Origin: Parelaphostrongylus tenuis | Taxonomy: Eukaryota > Nematoda > Chromadorea > Rhabditida > Metastrongylidae | Direction of reading: 5' to 3' | Assembly (NCBI GenBank): GCA_019055375.1 | Contig: JAHQIW010002088.1 | Coordinates: forward strand, 1-64,000 | Length of the DNA stretch: 64,000 nt | Shown: positions 43,240 through 54,107 of the stretch, piece after piece | Layout: the number at the start of each line of letters is the position of its first letter | How positions within the stretch are numbered: position 1 is the stretch's first letter | Made by a program: the position numbers and the translations under genes | Notes under the pieces: model-generated | Database searches by the model: none | Told to the model about the DNA's origin: nothing | What the model saw: only the letters and a program-made list of their open reading frames with translations

Positions 43240-45150
43240 GCATACCATAGCTTTCTAACAGTAATCCGATTTGAGGTAGAAAAGAACTGTTGAGAACAAT
43301 AGCGCGGAAGAAATTATGGGGCAATCCTATACTCACTACTCTTCAGCACTTGCAACGTGAATGAACTGTGGTACTGCTAGACACACAGCGTAAAGTAATA
43401 TTATGCCGTGGTTGAGACAATCCGGAAATGTGATTTGCTCGCTGTATATAAACGAAATTGGTTAATTCGATTCATTTAGGTGAAACGTAAAGATGAATAA
43501 TAGTTGCACGTTATACGGCAGTCAGCAACAGTGAACACTCGCACACCAGGACAAATTAGTGAGTATAAAGATCACATTACCAAAAAACTTCTTGCTCGGG
43601 GAAATAAAAATGTGTGAAAGAAGAACGATAAAATGTGAAGATATCGCGGTGACTGTGAGTGTGAGAGAAGAGTAGAAATGTCTAATTACTGCTCTGACGT
43701 GGTTCAAAGTCAGGTTGAAAGCACACCCAACGCAATGCGCTCGCAGCTGGTGAGCGAAGTGCATTATTATCGTTCACAATCGCGATAGATCTCAATGAGA
43801 ATATTCACGCTTTGAGGACGCAAGCTTTGCTGCTCAAACGATCCATACTCCCGTGACTTCAAATGGGAAATGAAGTACATGTTCCTGAAGGCTATCATGA
43901 GTTCCATGTGGTAAAAGTGACATGGCTGTACATTCAAAACTTTATGAAATCTCTCATACACTCATACTGCAAAAATACAACATTTGTTAGACAAAATATG
44001 ATTTTTTTTTTGCGAAATTCATGGATTTACATGAAGTAAATAAAAACTTCGTTGCGAATAGAATTCCTTCTGGTTTTTCTTCAGAGTGGCAATGATTTCA
44101 GTGGACTGTCCGCATTAACTCATAGTTGAGTTTCGCTTCTTTTCCGCTATCTGGTCGCCGTTTTGACTCTTTGTAAAAAACATATTTCTTGTTCTTTTTC
44201 AATGTACAAATAGAAGTTTGATAGCACAAATTTAAAGAATTTGAATGGTCTATCTCTTCTTCAAAAAAACTTTCTTATTGCGCTGTGAGAGCAAAAATTA
44301 AATTTCGTTTCTCATCGAAAAAAGTTTTTGCGTACCAAAGGTTTTCCTCCAAAGTTTTAGCAACCAATCGATGGATCATACCTTAATAATTTCAATGAAC
44401 TATCTAGTTTTATAAATGACCTAGTATTACGCTTGGTAAATGACAGGGCTCAGCTTCGGTGATGCAACACTTTAACGGCTTTTTTTAATGCATGAGAATG
44501 GTAATCTGCACTGCTATTTTTGAATACCAAGAGACAAACGCGTATAGTCAAATCATTTTTTTTTTGGTTTGTTTCATCGGGAAGCTGATGGAAACGAGTA
44601 TTTATCATGAAAAACTATTAGATAGGTTAAAGATTCTTTTAGTCAACTACCTAACAAATTGCTTTTGTAAACATAACACTGCTTTTCATGGAGTCGGTGG
44701 CACTACCTATCATAGGAAAGACAGAATAAATCACCTAGTGTCACAATCCGTGCGCTCTGTTCAGTCAAGCAATACGGAGATGTTTGAATATAAATCTGGT
44801 CTGCAAAATGGATTGCGGCTTACCAATTTTGAATAAGTCTGGTGGCAATATACCAACGCCGGAGCGAATTCTCTAATGTAGGATCCCGAAACCTTTAAAG
44901 ATTTCTGCCGTCAACGGTAGTTTTTTGCGAGACACAATCTGATTCGTCTCTACATCTACTCCGTGGATCGCAACATTACTTGCACTGAATTTGTTCTTCG
45001 TACACATCACTCACGAAAGTGTTTGAACTATATCAAAGCGTCAGACTTTCGAAGAGTTTCGAATAAACAACAAAAATTCAGCAGCGAATCGGAAGGATGA
45101 GGGCGTCACTATAAGCCGCCAATGCATCCAAAAGTTCAGTACAATCTACG
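43240..45150. other. no gene recognised
   Basis: A 114-codon plus frame (44492-44836) with a hydrophobic stretch near its start has no known motif. Two minus frames at 43522-43961 are likewise unassigned. Nothing else seen. Confidence 0.35.
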
Positions 45151-45154
45151 CCGA

Positions 45155-45250
45155 AGGTTCTGAAGAAGGTGAAGTTGCAGAAACGTTTGCCTTTAAACTG
45201 CCACTATTATTACTGTTGCTGCTGCTGCTGCTACTACTACTACTACCAAC
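45155..45250 (+). repeat. Penelope-type motif relic followed by CTG/CTA microsatellite
   Basis: CTGAAGA (45160-166), AGGTGAAGTTGCA, GAAACGTTTGCC matches the Penelope hammerhead layout with a broken stem II. A (CTG)n(CTA)n tract follows at about 45213-45247. Confidence 0.4.
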
Positions 45251-45499
45251 CTCGCGTCAGCTAAACAAGATATCACTGCGATTTCTTTTTTTTTTTAAAG
45301 TTCTCTTGTGTGGAATTGATGACTCTTTGGAAATGTTCGTCTTTTTCATAAATATCTTGAATGCTGCTTGAGAAACGATTTATTGCATCTCGTAGGCGTA
45401 GACAACTCGTTGCGTTCTCTTTCGAATTACAGAAAGTTAAGTGTTCCCAAATAAGTTTGATACTAACTTTTCGGCCCATCAAGGCTTAAAGTCTTAGTG

Positions 45500-45571
45500 A
45501 GCTCGGTGCGGGTCAAACTAACACCGTAATCGTCATGAACTTCGCCAGTACCACTGCGCCATCTCCCGCGA
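45500..45571 (-). repeat. tRNA-like sequence
   Basis: The minus strand has GATGGCGCAGTGGTACTGGC (box A-like) and AGTTTGACCC (weak box B) at tRNA spacing. No acceptor stem. Probably a SINE head or tRNA relic. Confidence 0.4.
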
Positions 45572-45599
45572 GATGCAGACAATCATTCACTAGTACAAA

Positions 45600-46640
45600 A
45601 TATTAACTTTTGTAAATGCAAAGTATGCCGTCTGCACAGCCTGTATAGCTAAGTGAACAGCATCTAAAATGGGGAATCTACATGGAAAGCTTCAGTGTAA
45701 ACGCTCAAGATAAGTCACTACTGTAATACTATTCAATGTAGTCAAATTACAATGTTTTGAAAATAACCCTTACAAAAATTGCTCTCTCATTACTTGTAGC
45801 CATCACTAAAATGCGCATTAGAACAATATGCTTCTTGACAATTGTCATAAACTTCATTATAATGACTGAATTTTTTAGTATCACCGCTATATATAAATCA
45901 GAGGAACAGGTTTTGTTTTTCAAAAACGTATGGAGACTATAAGAGCTGGACGATCGTCAAAATTTTACTCGTTTCAAAAAGTGTAATTGTCAATATTTCT
46001 TTGATAGGAAGTTCATTATTCTAGCTTATGCAACGGAAATCACAGTCGTATAAACGAGAGTGCAAGTACTTTATTAATCACGAAAGTAGTATTATATTCG
46101 GTCATGAAAAGGGGATCGAGTAGCACTTGGAAAAAAACTATTCATGCGCATCGTTTACGGTGTAGTTGGCTCACATTGTGCTTATAGAATGGGATGTAGA
46201 CAATCCAAAGAATAAAATCTTCACAAAATCTTTGTTCACGCAAATAAAATCAATTACAAGCCGCTTCGATAAAAAACAAACTGCAGCATTCAAGATGTTC
46301 TCTACGAAAACGCCATTTCCTGTCGTTTTCACATCGACCGCTAAGGCTTCCGTATATTTTCGACCACCACCTGGATGACAGCAAGTGTTTTAACCCCCTT
46401 CAACCCGCTAACCCAACTCTGCGCGCTGACTTCGATGCCTACGCGACTAAAACTAATCACGCATCGCAATAGTGAACAAACATATCTTAGAAGTAGTAAG
46501 CTTTAGCAGTTCAGACATACACGCTCAAATCTATGGACCAATTTAAGTAAGATTTGCCTTTGTTACAATACAATAGAAATTTCTGGCTTATACAGAGCCA
46601 TAAAGCTTTGTTCTCACTACTTCTGTCACTTTTGACGCAA
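45600..46640. other. no recognisable feature
   Basis: Short frames (for example 46166-46378) without domains; no repeat ends identified. Confidence 0.35.
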
Positions 46641-46649
46641 AACGATTAG

Positions 46650-46830
46650 GAAATCCTGATAATCATTATTTGAGCCACGCATGTCAGTGGTCTGTCAATG
46701 AGGGCTGACTTATAGAGCCCGATACACGTGTTTCGATCTTGCGATCTCGTCAGTCGGGCAGTTGCCCTTTCTCGTCTTTTGCTAATCTCTGTGGGTGCTC
46801 CAGTCCCCACAATAAGAGTTAGCGACGACT
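46650..46830. mobile_element. single-arm hammerhead element
   Basis: Family flank (AATCATTATTTGAGCCACGC, then GTCAGTGGTCTGTCAATGAG) precedes a complete hammerhead. Next to it is an imperfect inverted repeat (TCTCGTC..TTGCTAATCTCTGTGG and its complement, about 46770-46840). The second hammerhead arm is absent. Confidence 0.6.
46717..46759 (-). ncRNA. hammerhead ribozyme with covarying stem II
   Basis: Minus strand: GCCCGA/TCGGGC stem I; CTGACGA (46753-46747); stem II GATC/GATC with a GCAA GNRA tetraloop (46746-46735); GAAA (46734-31); ACAC/GTGT; cleavage triplet GTA at 46723/46722. Stem II differs from the GTCT-GTAA-GGAC of the other copies in both strands yet still pairs perfectly. Confidence 0.87.
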
Positions 46831-46959
46831 TGAGCAAGAGAACAAAGTCTCCTATCAACTCTGTTAAGCTCAGCAATCCTCAGTTGTTTATTCCATATAC
46901 GACAACAGTAGATGCATAGAGGCCGTTGGCGATTGCATTCTTAGAGGTGCTAACATAGC

Positions 46960-47150
46960 AGGAAGACAACTAATCCGACGGTCAATGTTTTGCACAAAAA
47001 CTCAGAAAGATGATTCAATACTCAGCGAGTTTCTAGAGCTACCAGAAACCAATGCGCTACTCTCATATGCGAGAAAGGCAGATGGAGGCTGTCCTACTTG
47101 TTGAAGTCACTTGACGATCGGCGAGAAGACTAGTGATGCAGATGATGCCG
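46960..47150 (+). pseudogene. RTE LINE 3' end fragment
   Basis: SLDDRREDSDADDA-like coding followed by TGATGCAGATGATG resembles the end of the RTE ORF (LDDQRDDR) and its short tandem tail. The match is short, so the call is tentative. Confidence 0.4.
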
Positions 47151-47362
47151 TGATCATTAATTAGAACATTACTGATCTTCGCCAAAAAACCAGCGTACTA
47201 GAAAGCTTGCACTTAGAAATCCGGCATTGGTCCTAAAAATAAAAACTTTCTAATTTTCTGTTAAAGTTTCGTGGTGTTAATAAAATTATTTACTAAATAT
47301 CAGTGATACAATGCAATAATATAATGTATTAACGCAGTACAAACAATACAATAATAGTACAG

Positions 47363-47398
47363 TGGCTAACGTTTCGGTAAGGATTGTCTTCCCAGAGC
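47363..47398 (-). ncRNA. Penelope-type motif relic
   Basis: Minus strand: CTCTGGGAAGACAATCCTTA followed by CCGAAACGTTAGCC. The 3' half is identical in form to the Penelope motif; the 5' core is damaged. Confidence 0.35.
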
Positions 47399-47399
47399 A

Positions 47400-49620
47400 T
47401 GAAAAGATCAAACCGATCGGCAGTTCACTCAGTCAAAAACTTCCAGAACTCCATCAGAGAACGTAGGAAACACATTTTTGGATCGTATAGTAATAATCTT
47501 CATTCTATAGCATTCATCGTTTGCATGTTTTGAGGCCTTTCAATTCTTCGTTCAAAACCAGGCACTTAGAGTCAGTGCATGAGAAAGGCTGTGCTTAACT
47601 CAGGCCGGGAAGATTAACCTGGGCTATGATGCAAGGTCACGAATGATTACGAAGCACTTCTCTTTGCGGTTCATTTTTGGGCCTTTACTATGCATCCAAA
47701 AGCTTTCTAATTTGAAAGCGTTTTTTTTGTCCATGAAGTGAAGCAGCGCGTTCGCAGTCCGAAACGTTCTACCATGCCAGTCTGTTCGATCTTGTGGGAA
47801 CACCGGGTCTCAAATTCAACTAAATATATAAAAGACAGAATTAACGAAAAAATAAATCTAATAAAAACAAAAAGCATGTGCGTGGAGCGATAAGTGTAGA
47901 AATGATAGAGAGAGCATAAACAAATACCAGAAATGTAAAAGTATCGCATGCAATAGTGTAAACGCATGATACCTTTATAAGTGATATGATGGAAACGCCA
48001 ATACTGCAGATCGTGTGCACGAAAAAAGTAGTAAAGCGGCAATAGGACGGATAGTGATGATAATAGGAAGTTAATGCAGAAACCTATATTCATTACGCTG
48101 ATAAGAGGATCATAATGCACCCCCCATGACATGCTCGAGGATCACTGATCATACAAATAGATGCGGTGTAGAATAGTAGAAAGCTACAGGTGATCGGTGG
48201 AGAGCTCATAGTATAGGCTAAGATTGAAATGTGAAAATGCGTCTGCGAAGTTCCTTCAGTATTATTCCACATTTTTTTTATACGAAAAAGCTTATCTGTA
48301 ATCAAAATTTTAACACACATTCCCAAAAAGGCAGCTGTGATGTTGCACCAACGCATTTCAAAAGCAGGGTTTTCCTTTTTTTTCTGTTGGCACGTCGTAC
48401 TATGAAGGCGCCTTAACAAAGCAAGCTCAGTATCGGAATCAGCATTTCCAAACTTTTGATGAATAGAATAAAATAAATAACAATAATAAATTCATCGAAT
48501 GAGTATCGATATCGTCGTGCGGTAATCAAATCTTAAATGGATCTTCTTAAACATTCGGTTTAAGCTTCATATGAGCTTATATTGTAAGTCAATCTTAGAT
48601 GGGACATCTCGGCTTTCGAGTGAATAAGGAACAAGCTCCCTTGTTGCATTCTCAATGAAAAGCCTTCTGTGACTTTTTACGCTCTTACTATAAATTATTT
48701 GTCAGCAATGCTTTGTGCTCACATTTGTAATCAACCACAAGGCTTGTATTTCCCTTGGAGGGGGACTATGTTATCTGTCCGTACCTGATTAAGAAAGGGT
48801 CTAGAAGGTAAAAAGGGCGTGCGTCCGTGAGTGCAATGGCTCCTGTACTCCGCGTATCCCAGTGCTCCAGATGTTGGCTCAACATCGTATCTAGTCGCTC
48901 AACTACGTATCGCTCTCCTATTTGTAGTATATTCTTATTATTATTGCTATAAACAATAATAATCCCAAGAGTGAGTTGATCCTCGTAAAAGTCCCACCCG
49001 GGAAAGCCGTACAAAGTAAAGCATTCTACTTCAAGCCAGTAATTATATACTAAAAACTAACCCGGAACTCCACTCTCGACTGAACAGTGACTACATGTAA
49101 AGTAACTGTTAATGAGCTTTTTTCGAAAAGACATGGTCGCTTAGAAAATGGGATATTTTTCGACACGTGGGCCTTTTTTTATTAATTTACAAAACTCACT
49201 TTTGTGATATTTCATCGTATGATGATTACAAAGTCTCGTAGAACGTCTATATACCAATTTAGGCGCACGTTTCGACATTTCATGGTTTATATATTACTCA
49301 TGAGATTCCCTACACGATAAGTAGTGTAAGTGCATTCTCGGCCTGCACCGCCCCTGAGCGGTCGGTTAACTACCGCCTCTTTTCTACTAATTATTGATTT
49401 CCGTCTAAACATCTCTTATATTCTTATATTCTAAGAATCTTCATATAGACTAGTAGGAATCAGACTAACGGATCCGCTGCTAAAAAGATATTCCTTGGAA
49501 ACGACATTGCCGAAATCTGGAAGATTCTTTTTGTGTCTAAAACATTCTCGATTGATCGGTCAACTTTATTCATTCATTCCTAGTTTGCTTATTGATTCGG
49601 TCTAGGAAATCCGACTGCTA
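47400..49620. other. no gene recognised; one long hydrophobic frame
   Basis: A 141-codon minus frame (48132-47707) is rich in Phe, Ile, Leu, Tyr and His. It has no motif I know and no splice partner, and its sense complement is simple A-rich DNA, so I do not call it a gene. Other frames here (48419-48093, 49014-48766) are also unassigned. Confidence 0.35.
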
Positions 49621-49631
49621 GGACTGGATGC

Positions 49632-49809
49632 CTAATAAAAGAAACGACATAATCAAGATCTGAAGACCTGAAAACGCCTTTGCGAGGTTAAGTTAGGAAT
49701 CCAACGAATATCGGTCTGCGCCTAATAAAAGAAACGACATAATCAAGATCTGAAGACCTGAAAACGCCTTTGCGAGGTTAAGTTACGAATCCAAAGAATA
49801 TCGGTCTGC
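49632..49809. repeat. 89-bp direct tandem duplication
   Basis: Units 49632-49720 and 49721-49809 (each starting CCTAATAAAAGAAACGACAT) differ at only about two positions, so the duplication is recent. It lies immediately upstream of the family-2 LINE. Confidence 0.92.
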
Positions 49810-49979
49810 CCAACCAGCAATAAGTCAGTCTCAGTACTCCGTACATTCGATGCGCCTGCCTATGGCGTCAGGCGGCGAGACATTGGTGAATGACCACAAA
49901 TCCATGGGATACGAACGATACTAGGAACGCCATTGAATCGTATCTGTTGAATACGCGGTGAACACAACACGGAGATTGT

Positions 49980-50760
49980 TTGCTACTCGTTACGCATAAT
50001 GCAAAAACACTCTCCACTGACGCCGATCTCCACTCATTTCTTAAAGCAAGAAATTGCATGAAATTTTATGTACTTGCCATATAAGAAACAAAAACCAGGA
50101 GGACGACATACGTCTACAGAACAATGGCACACTCGTAATTTGAGAAGAAAAGGTACCATCACGAAATCTCGGAGGCGTTGGCTTCGCTGTTCATCCGTCC
50201 ATCATCCATCTCGTCGACTCATGCGAAATCCTTTCCCCTCACTCACTTATTCTTCGACTCCAACTAAAGTGCACCATAATTACTTTCAATAACTGTTATT
50301 CATCATCAGGCGCAGCTAATGAACACAAACTGGACGCATTTTATGATCAGCTGGAAGAAGTTATCCGAATGATTAGGCATATAGAAATCCGCTGTCGGAG
50401 AATTCAATGCCAGACTGGGAATGGCTAAGGAGAGTGAACAGAGAATTGCAAAATTATGATTAGGAAAAAGAAACAAGAATGGAAACCGTCTTGCTGGTTT
50501 TCTGTCTGCGGAACGCTTCTTCCGTGGTAATTCACTTTTCCAAAAGAACGGTCCGACGTATGCCGAAATCGACTATATACATACCAATAGAAGATGATGC
50601 CTGCTCGATAAAGCCATCGTTCTCTACTGGGTACGGTCACCGCCTTCTTCGAGCAAAGATACGAATCAGTCGTAAGCTGGGAAAGAAGTCATTTCACAAA
50701 TCAAGGAGAAGTCGTCAAACCGTTAACGACGAGAACATTCTAGACCAAATCAACTCCAAC
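49980..50760 (+). pseudogene. family-2 RTE endonuclease
   Basis: EN blocks in alternating frames: HNAKTLSTDADLHSFLKARN, then NKNQEDDIRLQNNGTLVI (a position equal to ETK..TDIRQ), VGGVGF-like, CTIITFNNCYSSSGAANEHK, LDAFYDQLEEVI, GEFNARLG-like, IPIEDDAC.., and finally FSTGYGHRLLRAKI with the catalytic His. The region equal to RRWTWESPNG is missing, so part of the domain is deleted. It would not be functional. Confidence 0.75.
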
Positions 50761-51239
50761 TCTGACTGACAGATAAAGATGATCCAAGCGAAGACTACGA
50801 GCTGCTTGTTAAGTTACTAAAGAGGTGCGCAAACTTAGCTTTAGTTGCTCAATCCAGAAGAGCCGATCGCATCTCCTCCACCACAAAGGAGCTGCTCGAA
50901 AAGAGAAGGAAGCTGAGGATTGATTCTAATACAATACATTCAGCTCGGTTAATATCAAATACTAGCTGCAGAAGAGCTTTCCAAGAGGATCTACATCACT
51001 ACCGATAGAGGAAGCTGTTAGAAGCAGCACAAGAAGGATTTAGTCTAAGGAAGTGCCGCCAGCGTTAATGAACGAAGATGGGATCACGAAAACTTCTCGC
51101 CATGATATGCAACTGATAACGGAAAAATTTTACACCAGTCTTTTCCGTTCCACCATCCCCGTCTCGGACCTCGTATTCCCCATTGGACAATAATCTCCTG
51201 GGATTCTGTCCTCTGAAATTTGAGTCGCGTTAGATAGCG

Positions 51240-52071
51240 CGAAAAAAGGCACGGCTTCAAAGTCTTGATAGCATCTCCTCCGATTTGATGTGAACCGGAG
51301 ACCACACTTTACATGAACTTCTCGGGGCATAAATGACATCTTACCTTAATAAGGAAAAACTCCAGACCATCGGAGGACCTCGCGTGCAGTCATCATTCAT
51401 TAAAAGGGTGAGCGAAGGGATCTTTACATTTATCGTAAAATCTGCTTGGTAAGCATACTTTACAAGCTTTCTGCGAAGATCATATGCGCATAATAAGAAC
51501 ATTGGATGAGGCTCAGCCAGTTGAACAAGCCGTATTCCGTTAAGGGTTCTGCTGCGTGGACCACATCCAAACCGTGTCAAGGGTCATAGAAGTCTGTCGG
51601 GATTACCACGTGCTCACCTTGTCCTAATTCTCATCCTCCATAAAAAAGCATTGGATAGCATCAGAACTAACGCAGTCCTATCAGCGCTTGTCGATCAAGG
51701 AGTGGATCCGTCCTACACAAGAACTTTATCAAACTGCTATCGGAACTGTATCACTAAAATACAGCTCTTTCATCGACCACTTACCATACCCATTGGAAAA
51801 GGAGGTCCGACAAGTCGATACGATATCGCCAAAGCTGTTCACCGCTGCACTGCAGTAGACAATGAAGTCGCTTGACTTGGACGAAAAGGGCATGCGCTTT
51901 GATGAAAAATTCCTATCAAGCCTTCGCCTTGCAGATGACATAGTCTTATTCTCAAATAGCACTACTGAACCGGAGGCAACGCTCAAGGAACTTAATGAAG
52001 CAGGGAAGAAGATTGGACTACACATTAATCGCATGAAGATTCAGTTCTTGAAGAACTATGGTGCAATATGA
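51240..52071 (+). pseudogene. family-2 RTE reverse transcriptase
   Basis: Matches in order: a damaged SSDLM.TGDHTLHELL stretch; EQAVFR-GFCCVDHIQTVSR and VIEVCRDYHVL (51520-51610); then IKKHWIASELTQS, where motif A should be (the Asp is lost in a frameshift). SALVDQGVDPSYTRTLSNCY and LTIPIGKGGPT follow (motif B, with VRQGD changed). Last are SLRLADDIVLFSNSTTE (motif C, DD intact at about 51935) and GLHINRMKIQFLKN. Confidence 0.85.
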
Positions 52072-52230
52072 AATAGTAGAAAGCATGGGTCTTCGATTAC
52101 GCAGCCTTCTTCGCACGTGTGCCTTAGTCGTTCACTGAACATGGGAAACGTCATGAAGGATGAACTTGACAGAAGTAGGAAAGCAGCGTTGGCTGCATTC
52201 CGGCCTCTTAAAAAAATCTTCGATTAAATA

Positions 52231-52783
52231 ATGAATCCCAAATTACGCGTTGACTTTTCAAATTCAACAGTCCTCCCAGCACTTGGTTATGCAGCGGAGA
52301 CGTGGGCTGATACTTCAAACACGTTGAGGCTACTGCGAACAACTAATAGAGCGTTCAAACGATGTCTTCTAAAAATCAGTCGGCGCTCACAACACATAGC
52401 CGGCTTGCGCAGCTCAGATCTTAGAAATTTATCTCATCTTCGCTATCCAGAAGAATTTACATCGATAGCGAAGGATAGATGAGCCGTTTATATAGTGAGA
52501 AGACGGCAGATGGACGAAACGAAGTGTAGAGAGGACGCTACGAGAATTCACTTGTCCCCGAGGATGATCACCCACACGTCGGGCGGATGTGTTCGTGAGA
52601 AGAATTGATAAGCTGTACCCATATCTGTATTCGCATCAGCTGTATTCGTGCCTGCCGACATTCTATAGATCAAGGTATGAAACTCGAGCCAATGGCCGTG
52701 CTCTAAGGGAACCACCGTCTTGGACGACAATGGCGAGAAGACGGGACGAATGGAAGATGTGTTGGGGCTCACACAATTTGTGA
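52231..52783 (+). pseudogene. family-2 RTE C-terminal region
   Basis: LRVDFSNSTVLPALGYAAET, LLRTTNRAFKRCLLKISRRS and QHIAGLRSSDLRN, then after frame breaks RADVFVRRIDKLYP and SWTTMARRRDEWKMCWGSHN-L-stop. Equivalent to the C-terminal part of the other LINE but from a separate subfamily. Confidence 0.8.
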
Positions 52784-52829
52784 AGACGTACTGTCTAATA
52801 ATCAAGTACAGGTGGTGTGAGGGCTCCTA

Positions 52830-54100
52830 ACAGGAGAGTGGCAAGTATATGTTCATAAAAACAACTTTGGGGGGTCTGTGCCATGTCAATGATGAAGAAG
52901 TGCTTGAGAGCAGCGTGCTACCAATTCTGTGAACAATAAGATGTGGAGAAGGGCAGGCAGATGGGTATCTGCGTAGCAGGCGACTGAGCCTAACAGGTCG
53001 GCTGTATAAACGCAAAACACCTCTAATCACTGCGCCACATGCTCTCTGCAACGCTGTATATTATTTTTGCTCACGACCCGTCATCGCAATTTGCTGCATA
53101 GATTCCATCACTTTCCGCATTAGTTCGCTTCCTCGCATTTATTCTCCACAAACGTCTTTGAGCATTTCGCACATGGTTTCGGCGGTTGCTTGAGTGATTC
53201 GTCTTCCCTGTGAATATCGCAGAATGCGTTGACACCCTCGTCTCATCGCAAGCAAAATGTTAGCGTACCTAATCACATCAGTTTTAACTACGAATCAAAT
53301 TGAAATTTTCTCTAGTCTTCTGAAAAGAAAGCAATCAGATTTTCAGCCGATAAATAAAAAACTGCAATACCATTTTCTAAGAAAGAAAATAAAAAAAATC
53401 GTCAAGAGTTGCTAGAGTAATGTGAAACACATGTACGCCTCCATCGATGTAAATAATCCTGTAAAAAGACTTTACACTGTTCTTTTCAATTAGGACTAAT
53501 TTTTTTTTTAAGTTTCGAGACTTTTGAGAGCATCAAAAGTGCTGGGGAAACACTATTCACCTTGTATCTTCGCAAGTATGCCGGAGGGACAGCCAGACAA
53601 ACCTGCTTCAACACCAAATGTGTTTGACAAAGAAGAGGGAAAGGTTGATTAATTTGGCCAGAACCATTTTTCAATAAATAGAAACAACTCAAGATTAGAA
53701 GAAACTTTTTGTTTATCTCATTTTTGTTCGTGGTTTTCAAGAAGTTTCATTTCTATCACGGCTATCAACCTCGTGAGGACTTATTTTTGTGTTGAAAAAC
53801 GATGGTGACTATTTGCCGCAAATCAGTGAGGTTGACGGTGGTGAAAAAAACAGTGACCTTTGTATGTTGCTCGAGTTTTAGAGAGTTTAATAATGTGTTC
53901 TGTAAAGTTATCTTGTCCTCCTCAATTATAGTTCGATGATCCGGAACCGAAACGAGCAATCGTTTTGGCTATTTTGCACCATCTAACACAAGCACCACAT
54001 CAGTAATGGAATCGCTATATTCTCGAGTGAAGGTTGGTTTCATTTTCACCGATCGCACCGATTGTCAAACGAAAAATGTGGATTAATTTAATTTGACTCA
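52830..54100. other. no gene recognised
   Basis: Near 53010-53045 (minus) the sequence GCATGTGGCGCAGTGATTAG resembles the SINE box A, but its box B and body are not recognisable. The remainder has short frames only. Confidence 0.4.
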
Positions 54101-54107
54101 ATCACAC

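Larger units (their letters stand above)
49820..52800 (+). mobile_element. RTE-class LINE, second family
   Basis: After a leader (GCGTCAGGCGGCGAGACATT and on, about 49865) the EN starts near 49980 (VTHNAKTLSTDADLHSFL). Then follow KVPSRNLGGVGFAVHPSIIH, LDAFYDQLEEVI, GHRLLRAKIRISRKLGKKSF, EDYELLVKLLKRCANLALVA, the RT (50900-52070) and the C-terminal region to about 52783. Total about 3 kb, near full length, but with many stops and frameshifts. Its motifs (RLADDIVLFS, LPALGYAAETWAD) separate it from the 12.9-17.5-kb LINE. Confidence 0.85.

Noticed and set aside
47707..48132. 141-codon hydrophobic frame, possible receptor exon
   Set aside because: No recognised family motif, no supported splice sites, composition follows the purine-rich complementary strand; more likely a chance frame.
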